Below, in pieces: positions 33,706 through 46,929 of a DNA stretch of 64,000 nt. The notes below the pieces were generated by a model. The model ran no database searches. It had not been told where the DNA came from and saw only the letters and a list, made by a program, of their open reading frames with translations. The DNA is taken from positions 59,041,559-59,105,558 of the forward strand of contig NC_083574.1 of assembly GCF_027579695.1 (NCBI RefSeq), read 5' to 3'. The stretch is from Neoarius graeffei. Taxonomy: Eukaryota > Chordata > Actinopteri > Siluriformes > Ariidae. The position numbers and the translations under genes were made by a program. Position 1 is the stretch's first letter. Every line of letters starts with the position of its first letter.

Positions 33706-34083
33706 TGGGCGGCACGGTGGTGTAGTGGTTAGCGCTGTCGCCTCACAGCAAGAAGGTCCGGGTTCAAGCCCCGTGGCCGGCGAGGGCCTTTCTGTGCAGA
33801 GTTTGCATGTTCTCCCCGTGTCTGCGTGGGTTTCCTCCGGGTGCTCCGGTTTCCCCCACAGTCCAAAGACATGCAGGTTAGGTTAGGTTAACTAGTGACT
33901 CTAAATTGACCGTAGGTGTGAATGTGAGTGTGAATGGTTGTCTGTGTCTATGTGTCAGCCCTGTGATGACCTGGCGACTTGTCCAGGGTGTACCCCGCCT
34001 TTCGCCAGTAGTCAGCTGGGATAGGCTCCAGCTTGCCTGCGACCCTGTAGAACAGGATAAAGCGGCTACAGATGATGAGATGA
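33706..34083 (+). mobile_element. tRNA-derived SINE, full length, with target duplication
   Basis: Same family as 3670. Perfect 10-bp duplication GTTTACCCAA at 33696-33705 and 34084-34093. Confidence 0.93.
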
Positions 34084-34093
34084 GTTTACCCAA

Positions 34094-35433
34094 CCATTAC
34101 CATAAGCATTTTGTCAGTGTATTGACATCCTGGCAAATGTTAAATAAACTTGTCATTCATGTTTTAGTCATTTGTATGTGTCCTTATTTGATTGTGTTTC
34201 AAAGATACAGAGTCAGACTGTATTAGAAGCCCTCCATATGTAATGTAGTAAATAGGCTTTAATGGGAGGGCCATGTGCTTTTTAACTTGGATGGATGGAA
34301 CCACTAGATGACACTGTTCTTCTGTTAAAGCAAATCAGACCATGAACTGCAGTGTTCCTTGAGGTTCTTTTGTTCATCACCAAAACAATACAAATCTTAT
34401 TGAGCATATATCATAAAAATATAAATACCTAAATATAAAAATTGAGTGTGCTTGGTGCCAAACGTGTATGTACAGATGGAAGACAGTTTAAAAACAAACA
34501 AACAAAAACACTAATATAGGATAGGAAGAAGTAACGTAACAAAATGGGAAAACGTGAGGGTGAGTTTGAATTGTTTCTGAATGCACTGTATATGCGTGTA
34601 TGTCTGTCATGGTACGCGGAATTAGACAAAGAACAAGTGTGTAATATATGCTTAATATATGTAATATATCTTATGAAGATGCCTGGTTCTATATAGGTTC
34701 CAGTGTACAGTGATACTGCAAGTGTTGCTACTCAACTGTGCACACCCTGTCCTTCTTCTATAAGGAACAGCTGCTGAAAGAATTTTAATGTCTTTATATC
34801 ATCACAGACATTTCTGGTCACTTGTCTTTTGCTGGTGTCCCATGTGGTGTTCCAATGTACATTGCAGGTGTTATAATGAATACTGCAAACCCTCTCTTTC
34901 TCATCTGCTGAACAATGGCTTCATCCCAAATGCGGCTCTGAATAAGTCCGTGGCAAATTTGAATAGGGCAATAGAATGATGTAGTGCTGCTTATGAATGC
35001 AGTGCAGAAATGCCAGATGAAATGTTAAGTTATAGACTCGGTGACAGCCATCTGGAGCCTGTAAAGGACACAGACTCTCTGATGGACCTGCTCAGAATTA
35101 GATAAGATAAAGTGTTGGAGTAAAAGATGATAAGGGGCATGGGATAATCCAATGAAAATGGACAGATGACAAAAGGCTGAATAGACAGCTAGCCTCTCTG
35201 GTATGTTTGTGAGTGCATGCCTTAGGTGACAGTAGTATACTGTGGGCTCAAGGTCCAAATACCTTAATGCAGGATTCTTCCTTTTTTATGAGGTTTGTCA
35301 TTTATTCACTTGGTTATGCAATAATCTGTGTCGCACAGCAGCTGTAAAACAATCTACAAAACAAATCAGCAGGCATGATGGATGGGTTAGTCTTTAAGGC
35401 CCCTTGGTGCTTCCACTCTTTGTGCTTCTCTCA

Positions 35434-35470
<37 letters not shown>

Positions 35471-35599
35471 CCCTCCCCCTTGCCTCATCTCCCTCCTATC
35501 TACCCAAAAAGGTCAATACCATCTGTTAAATCCAAATTTGCTGACTGGTGTACATTATTTATCAGCATGAAGATAGAAGTGGCTCTATTAAAAGCTGCA

Positions 35600-35634
<35 letters not shown>

Positions 35635-36436
35635 AATTATTCTCATGATAATCAGTCTTGGCCTGTGGGCCTGTTCAGACTGGATATCTGAACAGGACAC
35701 TGAGATCTATAGCTGTTCTGAAATTTGCCAATCTGCACACAAACTCTGCAGTGGATTTGTGATTGACGCTGGGTTGAGTCTCTAGAAAGTCTTATGTGTT
35801 TAAAAAGCTTTGATTCCCAAGTCCCTCTTTAATTCTCCCTTCAAAGCTCTGTTCACTTTCTGGACAACTCTGGACGTATTTCCAAATATTTGGAGGATTA
35901 TCCTTTGTCCCAGGTCTACAAAGCATACGCTATTTTTTCTCTTGCATAAATCTGCCAGGATGGACAATTTGCTATATAATCTGTTGTCAAATATACTGTA
36001 GCTAAAATTCTGGACACATCTCTTTGTTGCTTTGCTATTCCTAGCCCATATTCTTGTTTCAAGGCATCTCCAATGGCCCAATGACTCCCAAGGCGAGACA
36101 GATACACAGACACCTTGGAACTTCTTCATGAGGGTGGGACTTTCTAACTGGTTTCACATTTCCGCTCCACTGCATTGCTGTTCTAAAGGCAATCGATACC
36201 TGTATTTCACTGGGACAAACTTAAATCTCTGCCTTGATTGTGAAATCTATTAAATAAGATATGAGAAGAGACGCTGGATGTTATGCAATAATTGACAGTA
36301 GCCAAGTCTAGAGAAAGCCTAAATTTCTCCAAGAAAAGCCATAGAGGAATGTTACGGAAAAAGTAAGCTTTGTGTACAATCAGGGTTTGAATATCTGTAT
36401 TTGTTCTACTTTTTTTTTCATTTTCGATGACACCCA
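34094..36436. other. gene-free stretch with (TC)n microsatellites
   Basis: No supported exon or transposon ends. (TC)n tracts are at about 35440-35468 and 35601-35634; open frames across them are low-complexity artefacts. Confidence 0.5.
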
Positions 36437-36723
36437 TTAAAGGGCTGATGACACGTTTTTGACATCTTTGGCGATGTTTTATAACATAAAAAGTAATTCC
36501 CGATGATCCATATATTAATTCACGAAGGCACCTATTTTACAAGTTATGATAAAAAACGCGGCTATTTGGGCAAATTTGACAGGGCTGCAGCACCCAGGAG
36601 ACGAAAGAGGAGGAGGAGCTATATGACGTCAGCAAAAGAATCTTCCTCCTCACTTACCAGTTTGTTGTTGATGCGACAGGTGTTCAGTTTATCATTATTA
36701 GTATTATTATTATACATTATTAT

Positions 36724-36729
<6 letters not shown>

Positions 36730-36791
<62 letters not shown>
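36730..36791. repeat. (TA)n microsatellite
   Basis: About 30 TA dinucleotides just upstream of the THAP ATG in element A. Confidence 0.95.
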
Positions 36792-36795
<4 letters not shown>

Positions 36796-36797
36796 TT

Positions 36798-37262
36798 ATG
36801 CCTTCGCGTTGTGTTGCCGGCTTTTGCTCCAAAACCCACAAGGATGGGGTAAGTTTATTCAAGTTTCTCAGAGATCCCGAGCTGCATGCGAAGTGGGTGA
36901 AGCAAGTCAGGCGCACTTGTGACAAGTGGGAGCCCTCACCAACATCCGTCCTGTGCTCTGAACACTTCGATTTGGATTGTTTTGACACCCTTCCCAGCTT
37001 AAAGGAATCTCTTGGGTGTTCAGTTCAGCACAACCGTGTGCTGCTACCATCAGCAGTGCCTACAGTATTCCGGAGGGGGTCTACTAGTAGCTATGCTGGA
37101 TCCAGCAGTCGCCTGGGACAAGGCGACTCCTCCAAAGACAGTCCAACTGTCAGAACATGTGTTGAGAAACGACATAAGATAAAGATACGTAGAGCTATAG
37201 AGTGCTCTGACATGATGCTAAAAATAGTAACCATGCGGTCTGTGCGGCCATCTTGGAAGTGA
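36798..37262 (+). CDS. THAP-domain protein of element A, 154 aa
   Basis: Intact THAP (C2CH zinc) DNA-binding domain at residues 1-91: MPSRCVAGFC with C5-x4-C10, conserved W33, C53-x2-H56 in VLCSEHF, and the closing AVPTVF at 86-91. The remaining 63 residues are Ser/Arg-rich with no known fold and end at TGA 37260-37262. THAP domains give end-recognition in P- and Kolobok-type transposases. No catalytic domain follows, so the reading frame probably runs out of its exon into deleted sequence. It lies just inside the left end of element A, downstream of the (TA)n tract. Whether it is expressed cannot be told. Confidence 0.75.
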   Translation: MPSRCVAGFCSKTHKDGVSLFKFLRDPELHAKWVKQVRRTCDKWEPSPTSVLCSEHFDLDCFDTLPSLKESLGCSVQHNRVLLPSAVPTVFRRGSTSSYAGSSSRLGQGDSSKDSPTVRTCVEKRHKIKIRRAIECSDMMLKIVTMRSVRPSWK

Positions 37263-37719
37263 CTCGCTCCAGAGCGCTCATCGAGTACACATCATAGAGT
37301 ACACATTCATGATAATCATAAATGTAATCATAAAGTCGGCATGATATCAGTCATGTATTTGCTTGTGAAAGCTTGCTTCTCAAAGCAAACACTGAGGGAA
37401 AGCTAACTTAGCCAGACAAGTAGGCTACAGATTGTCATTTGCTTACGCTGATGTAGGTTATCAAATATTTTGCTTCAAGGATAAAACTAAGAAGCCATAA
37501 ACTAGAAGACGTGCCTGCCAATATTATCCTAAATGTATCACGGATCAGGCATAGTCGTAAGCTTATTATGTTAGCCGTTTGCATGCTCCATTAGGAACTA
37601 TGTATTCAGTGTAGCATACAGCTTACATGATATAAGCAGTGTTTACACATGCAAGACAACAATACACAATATTAAAATATTGATTCCGTAACATTTTGAA
37701 CAAATACGGGTTGACCTAC

Positions 37720-37952
37720 CAATCCTTGTTATCCAACCTTGTGGTGTTCAATGCTGGGCTGTCTGCCTGTCCGCTGTCCATCTCGGGGTCGGAGTCGCTC
37801 TCAGATTGCACAGTAACAGGTTCAAACCTGTACGGTTGGATGCACCCGTGTTCATCATCACTTGATTCTTCCGATCTATCCCACTCACAACACAATTCTA
37901 GACTCCCAGAAGAGGAAGAGCTAGAGAGTTCACCTTCGTTTTCATCCGCCAT
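37720..37952 (-). pseudogene. acidic first exon resembling teleost P2X7-type ballast-domain proteins (element A)
   Basis: From ATG 37952 the frame reads MADENEGELSSSS, an acidic and Ser-rich stretch, QPYRFEPV and TTRLDNKDW, then stops at a donor TG|GTAGGT that splits the last Trp codon (phase 2). This matches my recollection of the first exon of fish proteins in which PYxFEP and RLGxxDW precede a zinc-binding WCxCGxC module homologous to the P2X7 cytosolic domain. No second exon lies within the element, so the gene is truncated. An alternative ATG is at 37958. The family assignment is from memory and needs a search. Confidence 0.6.
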
Positions 37953-38360
37953 TTCCATTGAGTAGACAGCCAGTGAACCGCAGCGTGTTCTTCCGCTGAC
38001 GTCACAACATGGCTGCGAGCCACGGACCCAGTTTTCTTGCGCTGTGCAATTAAAAGTTGGATATTCGCGTAACAACAGCTTATTTTCACATAATTATAAT
38101 AGAAATCTAACATGTTTGCCATGTTGTATAGTTTATTTAAGAAATTGCATAGAGTCATGTTTGTGTCATCAGCACTTTAAGGATCATCGGGGGAGCTGGA
38201 GCCAATCTCGGAAGACAGTGGGCGAAAGGCAGGGTACACCCTGGCAGGGTCGTCTACACTGCCAGAAATAGGGGTACAGTAGGAGTCCATTTCTGTACCT
38301 CATGGTACAATTTACACTAATGTACCCCTTAGGACTCATTATTGGACCTCAAGGTAACTA

Positions 38361-39971
38361 CAGTGGTGCTTGAAAGTTTGTGAACCCTTTAGAATTTTCT
38401 ATATTTCTGCATAAATATGACCTAAAACATCATCAGATTTTCACACAAGTCCTAAAAGAAAATAAAGAGAACCCAATTAAACAAATGAGACAAAAAAAAT
38501 TTATACTTGGTCCTTTATTTATTGAGGAAAATGATCCAATATTACATATCTGTGAATGGCAAAAGTACATGTATGTGAACCTTTGCTTTCAGTATCTGGT
38601 GTGACCCCCTTGTGCACCAATAACTGCAACTAAACATTTCTGGTGACTGTTGATCAGTCCTGCACACCGGCTTGGAGGAATTTTAGCTCATTCCTCCGTA
38701 CAGAACAGCTTCAACTCTGGGATGTTGGTGGGTTTCCTCACATGAACTGCTCACTTCAGGTCCTTCCACAACATTTTGACTGGATTAAGGTCAGGACTTT
38801 GACTTGGCCATTCCAAAACATTAACTTTATTCTTCTTGAACCATTCTTTGGTAGAACAACTTGTGTGTTTATGGTCGTTGTCTTGCTGCATGACCCATCT
38901 TCTCTTGAGATTCAGTTCATGGACATATGTCCTGACATTTTCCTTTAGAATTTGCTAGTCTAATTCAGAATTCATCATTCCATCAATGAGGGCAAGCCGT
39001 CCTGGCCCAGATGCAGCAAAACAGGCCCAAATCATGATACTACCACCACCATGTTTCACAGATGGGATAAGGTTCTTATGCTGGAATGCAGTATTTTCCT
39101 TTCTCCAAACATAACGCTTCTCATTTCAACCAAAAATTCTATTTTGGTCTCATCTATCCAGAAAACATTTTTCCAATAGCCTTCTGGTTTGTCCATGTGA
39201 TCTTTAGCAAACTGCAGACAAGCAGCAGTGTTCTTTTTGGAGAGCAGTGGCTTTCTCCTTGCAATCCTGCCATGCACACCATTGTTGTTCAGCATTTTCC
39301 TGATGGTGGACTCATGAACATTAACAAGAGCCAATGTAAGAAAGGCCTTCAGTTGCTTAGAAGTTACCCTGGGGTCCTTTGTGACCTCACTGACTATTAC
39401 ACGCCTTGCTCTTGGAGTGATCTTTGTTGGTCGACCACTCCTGGGGAGGGTAACAGTGGTCTTGAATTTCCTCCATTTGTACACAATCTGTCTGACTGTG
39501 GATTGGTGGAGTCCAAACTCTTTAGAGATGGTTTTGTAACCTTTTCCAGCCTGATGAGCATCAACAACACTTTTTCTGAGGTCCTCAGAAATCTCCTTTG
39601 TTCCTGCCATGATACACTTCCACAAACATGTGTTGTGAAGATCAGACTTTGATAGATCCCTGTTCTTTAAATAAAACAGGGTGCCTACTCACACCTGATT
39701 GTCATCCCATTGATTGAAAACACCAGACTCTAATTTCACCTTCAAGTTAACTGCTAATTCTAGAGGTTCACATACTTTTGCCACTCATGTAATATTGGAT
39801 CATTTTCCTCAATAAATTAATGACCAAGTAGAATATTTTTGTCTCATTTGTTTAACTGGGTTCTCTTGATCTACTTTTAGGACTTGTGTGAAAATCTGGT
39901 GATGTTTTAGGTCATATTTATGCAGAAATATAGAAAATTCTAAAGGGTTCACAAACTTTCAAGCACCACTG
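38361..39971 (-). mobile_element. Tc1-like element (CAGTGGTGCTTGAAAG family), copy 1
   Basis: Ends CAGTGGTGCTTGAAAGTTTG and CAAACTTTCAAGCACCACTG are perfect inverted repeats extending well inward. TA lies at 38359-38360 and 39972-39973. Its 1611 bp is the standard Tc1 length. Two other copies are at 40726 and 55093. Confidence 0.95.
38589..39610 (-). pseudogene. Tc1-like transposase, one frameshift
   Basis: ATG 39610 (MAGTKEISEDLRKSVVDAHQ) to TGA 38591-38589. HTH DNA-binding region (LHQSTVRQIVYKWRKFKTTV), the GRP-type linker (RSGRPTKITPRARR) and the first catalytic Asp (FWIDETKIE) are clear. A one-base loss at about 39135, compared with the copy at 40948..41970, shifts the frame before the HGGGS region. 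Total length 1022 nt against 1023 for the sister copy. Confidence 0.9.
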
Positions 39972-40255
39972 TATGTGTACCTTTTTATGGCCAAAATGGT
40001 ACATATATGTTCCAAAGCACTATATAAAGGGTACAAATAAATACCTTAGAGGATCCTGCCCAGTGACAAGCCATTGTATCCCTAAAGGTACAATAATATA
40101 CCGGTACTCTGTTTTCTGAGAGTGTATTGCAGGGCTAAGACAGAGAGACAAACAGCCATTCACACTCACACCTGTGGGCAATTTAGAGTAGCCAATTGAC
40201 CTAATCTTGTCTTTGGACTGTGTGAGGAAACTGGAGCACTCGGAGGAAACATGCA

Positions 40256-40699
40256 AGTACAAAGAGTACATGGAACATGCATCATGTCTAAGAAACTGGA
40301 AAAAGGAATCTCTGTAGGCTTGCAGCCTTTCCGAACTTGAGCTGTATTCCAACATCTGTATGAACATCTGCAGGTTTTTTAAGGTAATAGAGAAGGGATG
40401 TTGGACTTGGCAGCATTGTTGAAGCATAATTCTTTCAGTACTACTGAATACGTACATACTGAAACCCACTCGATACACCTCCTAGCGTATCACATGAATT
40501 TGTTATTATAGATATACAAGTATAACCACGTATGTATTATTCTATTGATATCATTGATGCTATACTAAAATTCATAGTTCTGTTGGTTGTAGTTTGATGG
40601 AAGTTATCAAAATAGTGGGTTAATGTTGACAGTGGCATGGCTCCTCTGATGACTCCAGCCATCAGTTTCTAAGTAAGAATTACGCTAATAGTTTCCCAT
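40256..40699. other. gene-free stretch
   Basis: No recognisable exon or repeat end. Confidence 0.4.
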
Positions 40700-40725
40700 T
40701 GTCTTTGACTGGATTATTATAATTA

Positions 40726-42349
40726 CAGTGGTGCTTGAAAGTTTGTGAACCCTTTAGAATTTTCGATATTTCTACATAAATATGACCTAAAACATCATCA
40801 GATTTTCACACAAGTCTTAAAAGTAGAAAAAAAGAGAACCCAGTTAAACAAATGAGACAAAAATATTATACTTGGTCATTTATTTATTGAAGAGAATGAT
40901 CCAATATTACATATCTGTGAGTGGCAAAAGTATGTGAACCTTTGCTTTCAGTATCTGGTGTGACCCCCTTGTGCAGCAATAACTGCAATTAAATGTTTCC
41001 GGTAACTGTTGATCAGTCCTGCACACTGGCTTGGAGGAATTTTAGCCCATTCCTCCATACAGAACAGCTTCAACTCTGGGATGTTGGTGGGTTTCCTCAC
41101 ATGAACTGCTCGCTTCAGGTCCTTCCACAACATTTCAATTGGATTAAGGTCAGGACTTTGACTTGGCCATTCCAAAACATTAACTTTATTCTTCTTTAAC
41201 CATTCTTTGGTAGAATGACTTGTGTGCTTAGGGTCGTTGTCTTGCTGCATGACCCACCTTCTCTTGAGATTCAGTTCATGGACAGATGTCCTGACATTTT
41301 CCTTTAGAATTCACTGGTATAATTCAGAATTCATTGTTCCATCAATGATGTCAAGCCGTCCTGGCCCAGATGCAGCAAAACAGGCCCAAACCATAATACT
41401 ACCACCACCATGTTTCAAAGATGAGATAAGGTTCTTATGTTGGAATGCAGTGTTTTCCTTTCTCCAAACACAACGCTTCTCATTTCAACCAAAAAGGTCT
41501 ATTTTGGTCTCATCCGTCCACAAAACATTTTTCCAATAGCCTTCTGGCTTGTCCACATGATCTTTAGCAAACTGCAGATGAGCATCAATGTTCTTTTTGG
41601 AGAGCAGTGACTTTCTCCTTGCAACCCTGCCATGCACACCATTGTTGTTCAGTGTTTTCCTGATGGTGGACTCATGAACATTAACATTAGCCAATGTGAG
41701 AGAGGCCTTCAGTTGCTTAGAAATTACCCTGGGATCCTTTGTGACCTCGTCGACTATTACACGCCTTGCTCTTGGAGTGATCTTTGTTGGTTGACCACTC
41801 CTAGGGAGGGTAACAATGGTCTTGAATTTCCTCCATTTGTACACAATCTCTCTGACTGTGGATTGGTGGAGTCCAAACTCTTTACAGATGGTTTTGTAAC
41901 CTTTTCCAGCCTGATGAGAATCAACAACACTTTTTCTGAGGTCCTCAGAAATCTCCTTTGTTCCTGCCATGATACACTTCCACAAACATGTGCTGTGAAG
42001 ATCAGACTTTGATAGATCGCTGTTCTTTAAATAAAACAGGGTGCCCACTCACACCTGATTGTCATCCCATTGATTGAAAACACTTGACTCTAATTTCACC
42101 TTCAAGTTAACTGCTAATCCTAGAGGTTCACATACTTTTGCCACACACAGATATGTAATATTGGATCATTTTCCTCAATAAATAAATGATCTCAATAAAA
42201 TATATATATATTTTTGTCTCATTTGTTTAACTGGGTTCTCTTTATCCACTTTTAGGACTTGTGTGAAAATATGATGATGATGTTTAAGGTCATATTTATG
42301 CAGAAATATAGAAAATTCTAAAGGGTTCACAAACTTTCAAGCATCACTG
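40726..42349 (-). mobile_element. Tc1-like element (CAGTGGTGCTTGAAAG family), copy 2
   Basis: Same ends as the copy at 38361 (right end CAAACTTTCAAGCATCACTG), with TA at 40724-40725 and 42350-42351; 1624 bp. It interrupts a reverse-orientation SINE fragment whose pieces lie at about 40700-40723 and 42352-42512. Confidence 0.95.
40948..41970 (-). pseudogene. full-length Tc1-like transposase with two stops
   Basis: 341 codons in one frame from ATG 41970 to the stop at 40950-40948. HTH motifs, WTDETKID (first Asp), MQQDNDPKHTS (second Asp) and [11 protein letters not shown] (Glu) are all present and in frame. Only two internal TGA codons break it, at 41487-41485 (after DLFG) and 41313-41311 (after ELYQ). 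This is the least damaged transposase in the window along with the one at 27091. Confidence 0.92.
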
Positions 42350-42351
42350 TA

Positions 42352-42512
42352 TTATAGGACGATGGGAGAAACCAAAGCATCTGGAGGAAACCCACAGGGA
42401 GAACATGCAAACTCCACACAGAATGGCCCCCATCAGCTATGAGGCTCAAACCCGGGACCTTCTTTTTGGTGAGGTGACAGTGCTAACCACTGCACCACCA
42501 TGCCACCATTGG
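42352..42512 (-). mobile_element. SINE fragment (head half)
   Basis: Reverse-orientation head of the common SINE with B-box CAAACCCGGGACC and end CACCACCATGCCACC. It continues the piece cut off by the Tc1-like insertion. Confidence 0.8.
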
Positions 42513-43388
42513 GTTGATAAAAGGAAATATTAAAGAGAAGTGTAGAATAAGAGATGAGTGCATTTATGGATAGTTTTAGTATATAAACGAGGCTTCTAGC
42601 TTGCTGAGTAAGTGAGCAAGAGAGACTTGTTATATTTAAGCACTATCACATGAACAAGAGTGCAGTTATACCATGTAAGTCAGAAGTTACTCTTACTGTA
42701 TTGCTGTAAAATGTATTGCTTGCCATGTGTGCTGATAATGTTGCTAATCCTACTGTAGTAACCATTTCAAGGGGACCGTTGCTCGAATTGAAGTTTTACC
42801 TGGTGAACACAGACAAGCAGAGCAATACACACAGTGAAACCTCCCAGTGCATTTACATTAAATATAAGCACTCTTGGAATGCTGCTTATCCAATCAAATT
42901 AGTGGACTGGAACTAACTGTTGTATAAAAAGTCATGGTCTAACACAGGGATCATAAAAGGTTCCAAGTTGTATGTCTAGTTGTAAATATCAGGAAATGAA
43001 AGCTAAAATTCTGATATATCATCTCATGTTCATCTTTTGACCTCAAACCAAAATGTCTTTAGTGTATAGCAAAAACAAAAGGATTGGCTTTGCCATTCCA
43101 TTACTTTTGGAGGGGACCATGTTATGAAAAACAGCCAGTATGCCATTCCTTTGTGGCCAAGTACATTCAGTTACAAGGCCACCTCCAAGCATTCTCAGGG
43201 TATTTTAGATTTTGTGCTTATTTCAAGTAAGCCTTCATGAATGAATGCATATGAAAAGTGAATGAGAGCCATACCTTTGTCATTTAGCCTTTGAATTAGT
43301 AATTATAAATAGTCAACCAGAAAAAAAGATGAAGCCTGATGGATTGTAACAATTATGGGAAGAGGGTTCATGTGGTACGTACAGTACA
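42513..43388. other. gene-free stretch
   Basis: Nothing recognisable on either strand. Confidence 0.5.
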
Positions 43389-44855
<1,467 letters not shown>

Positions 44856-44857
44856 TA

Positions 44858-46307
44858 TACTGTACATGCACTATATAAACTACTTCAGCCATTTTGCATA
44901 TCAACTGGTAGCACCTACTACAGTTCAAATGCATTTTCTTTTGTTTGACATGTCCTGTTTCTCTTGAAACTTTGTGCACTAGTGTCTTAGCAGGGGCCAC
45001 CACAAGCCTCCAGAACAATTTAATGTGCCTTGACATGGATTCTATGAGTCACTGGAAGTGAGGTGATTTGATTTCTGATGATGAGTTTGAGTTTTGATGA
45101 TGGTAGAACACTGTCTGACATATCGGCCAAAATCTCCCATAGATGTTGAACTTGGCTGATTCAAAGTGAAAGGAGAATTCATGAGAATATAAGGAATCGA
45201 AGCACATTCAAGACTTACAGAAAAGGCATGCTTTAAACAAGGGGTCAGTGAATTTTAAATCAGAAAACTTTTGTAACATTAGTAGGTTGTCTTCACATTC
45301 ACGTAGCTATTAATAAAATAATTGCCTCCAGGTTAATGGGGGATGTGTACTACCAGCGTCCACCCAATCAGGACAATCATGTTGCCAGTCAGTTCACTAG
45401 ACATTCTAGCCTAGGCAACACACAAACATTAGTTTTTCAGGTATAGTGTCAAGAGAATACTGAATGCTGTTTTTTGAGCTTCAGAACAGATAGTTTATCT
45501 TCTGGGAAAATCATTGGCTATACATTTAATGCTTGGCTTGTGTAACACTGTATATCTAAGAAAGGACAACTACTGTATATCTGGCAACATTTTCCCAGTC
45601 TTCATTGCAAAACTGCTCAGGCTGTGAAGAATGTCACTGAATGATTTTTCAGACTGCAGTAATGTTTGGAAAAACCTGAACTGTATGTCAGCGTAAAAGA
45701 ATTTTAAAACAAATCTATCAAAAAGAGACATGAACAAGACTCCAAACATGAACAAATACTATCTATACTTATTTTGATATGCATGAGGTGGATTTTGAAT
45801 TTACATTACATTATAAAAAAATAATAGACACACTACAGTACATTTGATCAAAACTGATCATTTATGACTTTGTTCATGTTGTTTTGTGTAGTGTTGTGTT
45901 GAGTACAGACTATATATATAATCAATAGCTCCCAGTATGCAATATTGCTCTGCTCATTTGCTTGCACTTGTGTATAATTATTTAAAATAATTGCAAAATA
46001 ATGCCTGTTGTAGCATTTAATTATTTACACGAGATAGCAGCATTCCTTTTGGGCTATAGCTCAGGTCCTGAAAAGCTGCAAGCCTACAGAGATTCCTTTA
46101 TCCACCTTCTTAAACACAACAGATTCAATCAAGGAAGGTCTTGGTAATTAGCTGATGAATTGTTTGTGTTAAATGAGAGAGAATAATAATGCTGCAATGC
46201 TATCACTTATAGCTAAATATGACACAACCTATTTTGGCTGCATGGTTAATACACAATCAAATACATTGATTAAGAACTTGGACCTACAGTAACCCTCTCA
46301 TTGAATA
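44858..46307. other. gene-free stretch
   Basis: AT-rich, with no supported exon. The sequence at 46075-46105 (AAGCTGCAAGCCTACAGAGA) reappears inverted near 40310-40325, a short unexplained repeat. Confidence 0.4.
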
Positions 46308-46449
46308 TACAACCCCAATTCCAAAAAAGTTGGGACACTGTGTAAAATGTAAATAAAAACAGAATGTGATCATTTGCAAATCATCAAAACCCTATATAAA
46401 ATACTACAAAGACATCATATCAAATGTTGAAAATGAGAAATTTAATTAA

Positions 46450-46728
46450 TAGAATGCCTTTATTGTCACTGCACAAATGTACAATGAAATTTAGTTCATC
46501 ATAGGAGAACAAAGCTGCTGCATACACGCACTGCCACTCTTGGGCACTTCAGCCCAAGTTAACCTAACTGCATGTCTTTGGACTGTGGGGGAAACCAGAG
46601 GAAACCCACACAGCCACAACATGCAAACTCAACACAGAAAGGCCCCCATCGGCCGCTGGGTTTGAACCCAGAACCTTCTTGCTGTGAGGCGACAGTGCTA
46701 ACTACTTACACCACCATGCCACCCCTTT
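46450..46728 (-). mobile_element. repeat fragment plus SINE head inside the Tc1-like element
   Basis: First comes a fragment with AATGCCTTTATTGTCACTGC and ACAATGAAATTTAG, of unknown family. It is followed at about 46558-46728 by a reverse SINE head (ATGTCTTTGGACTGTGGGGG to CACCACCATGCCACC). Confidence 0.65.
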
Positions 46729-46929
46729 TTTATATACTAAAAAATATAAAATATATGCTCATTTTGAATTTAGTCCCAGCTACATGTTTCAAAAAAAGTT
46801 GAGCCAGGGTCAAGTAAAAATGGGATAAGTTCTGTAATATAAAAAAATAATAATAATTGGGTTGATTGGCAACAGATCAATAACATGATTGGGTATAAAA
46901 AGAGCATCCAAGAGAGGCTGAGTCTCTCA

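Larger units (their letters stand above)
36441..38176. mobile_element. Kolobok-like TTAA transposon with convergent THAP and P2X7-type exons (element A)
   Basis: Ends AGGGCTGATGACACG (left) and, inverted, AGTGCTGATGACACA (right), each directly inside TTAA (36437-36440 and 38177-38180). TTAA duplication plus a THAP domain is the signature of the Kolobok superfamily as I know it. The 1736-bp element keeps the beginning of two genes that point at each other, THAP on + and an acidic exon on -, with no transposase catalytic core. This fits an internally deleted two-gene element. Confidence 0.8.
38257..40124. mobile_element. MITE with CACT...CAGAAA ends, interrupted by Tc1
   Basis: Left CACTGCCAGAAATAGGGGTAC and right, inverted, CACTCTCAGAAAACAGAGTAC, each with TA outside (38255-38256 and 40125-40126). 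Net of the Tc1 it is about 257 bp. Inner GGTACA motifs repeat. Superfamily not assigned. Confidence 0.7.
38187..40255 (-). mobile_element. SINE remnant split by a MITE and a Tc1-like element
   Basis: Reverse-orientation SINE body (GGGCGAAAGGCAGGGTACAC) at 38187-38254 resumes at 40127-40255 (GCAGGGCTAAGACAGAGAGA and onward to the ATGCAAG region). Both parts are diverged and the head is lost. Confidence 0.7.

Noticed and set aside
36503-36922. 139-codon frame with a Tyr/Ile run
   Set aside because: Crosses the (TA)n tract in another frame over the real THAP start at 36798.
38643-38948. Plus-strand frames over the Tc1-like copies (also at 39086, 40993, 41632)
   Set aside because: Antisense shadows of the minus-strand transposase, repeated in each copy.
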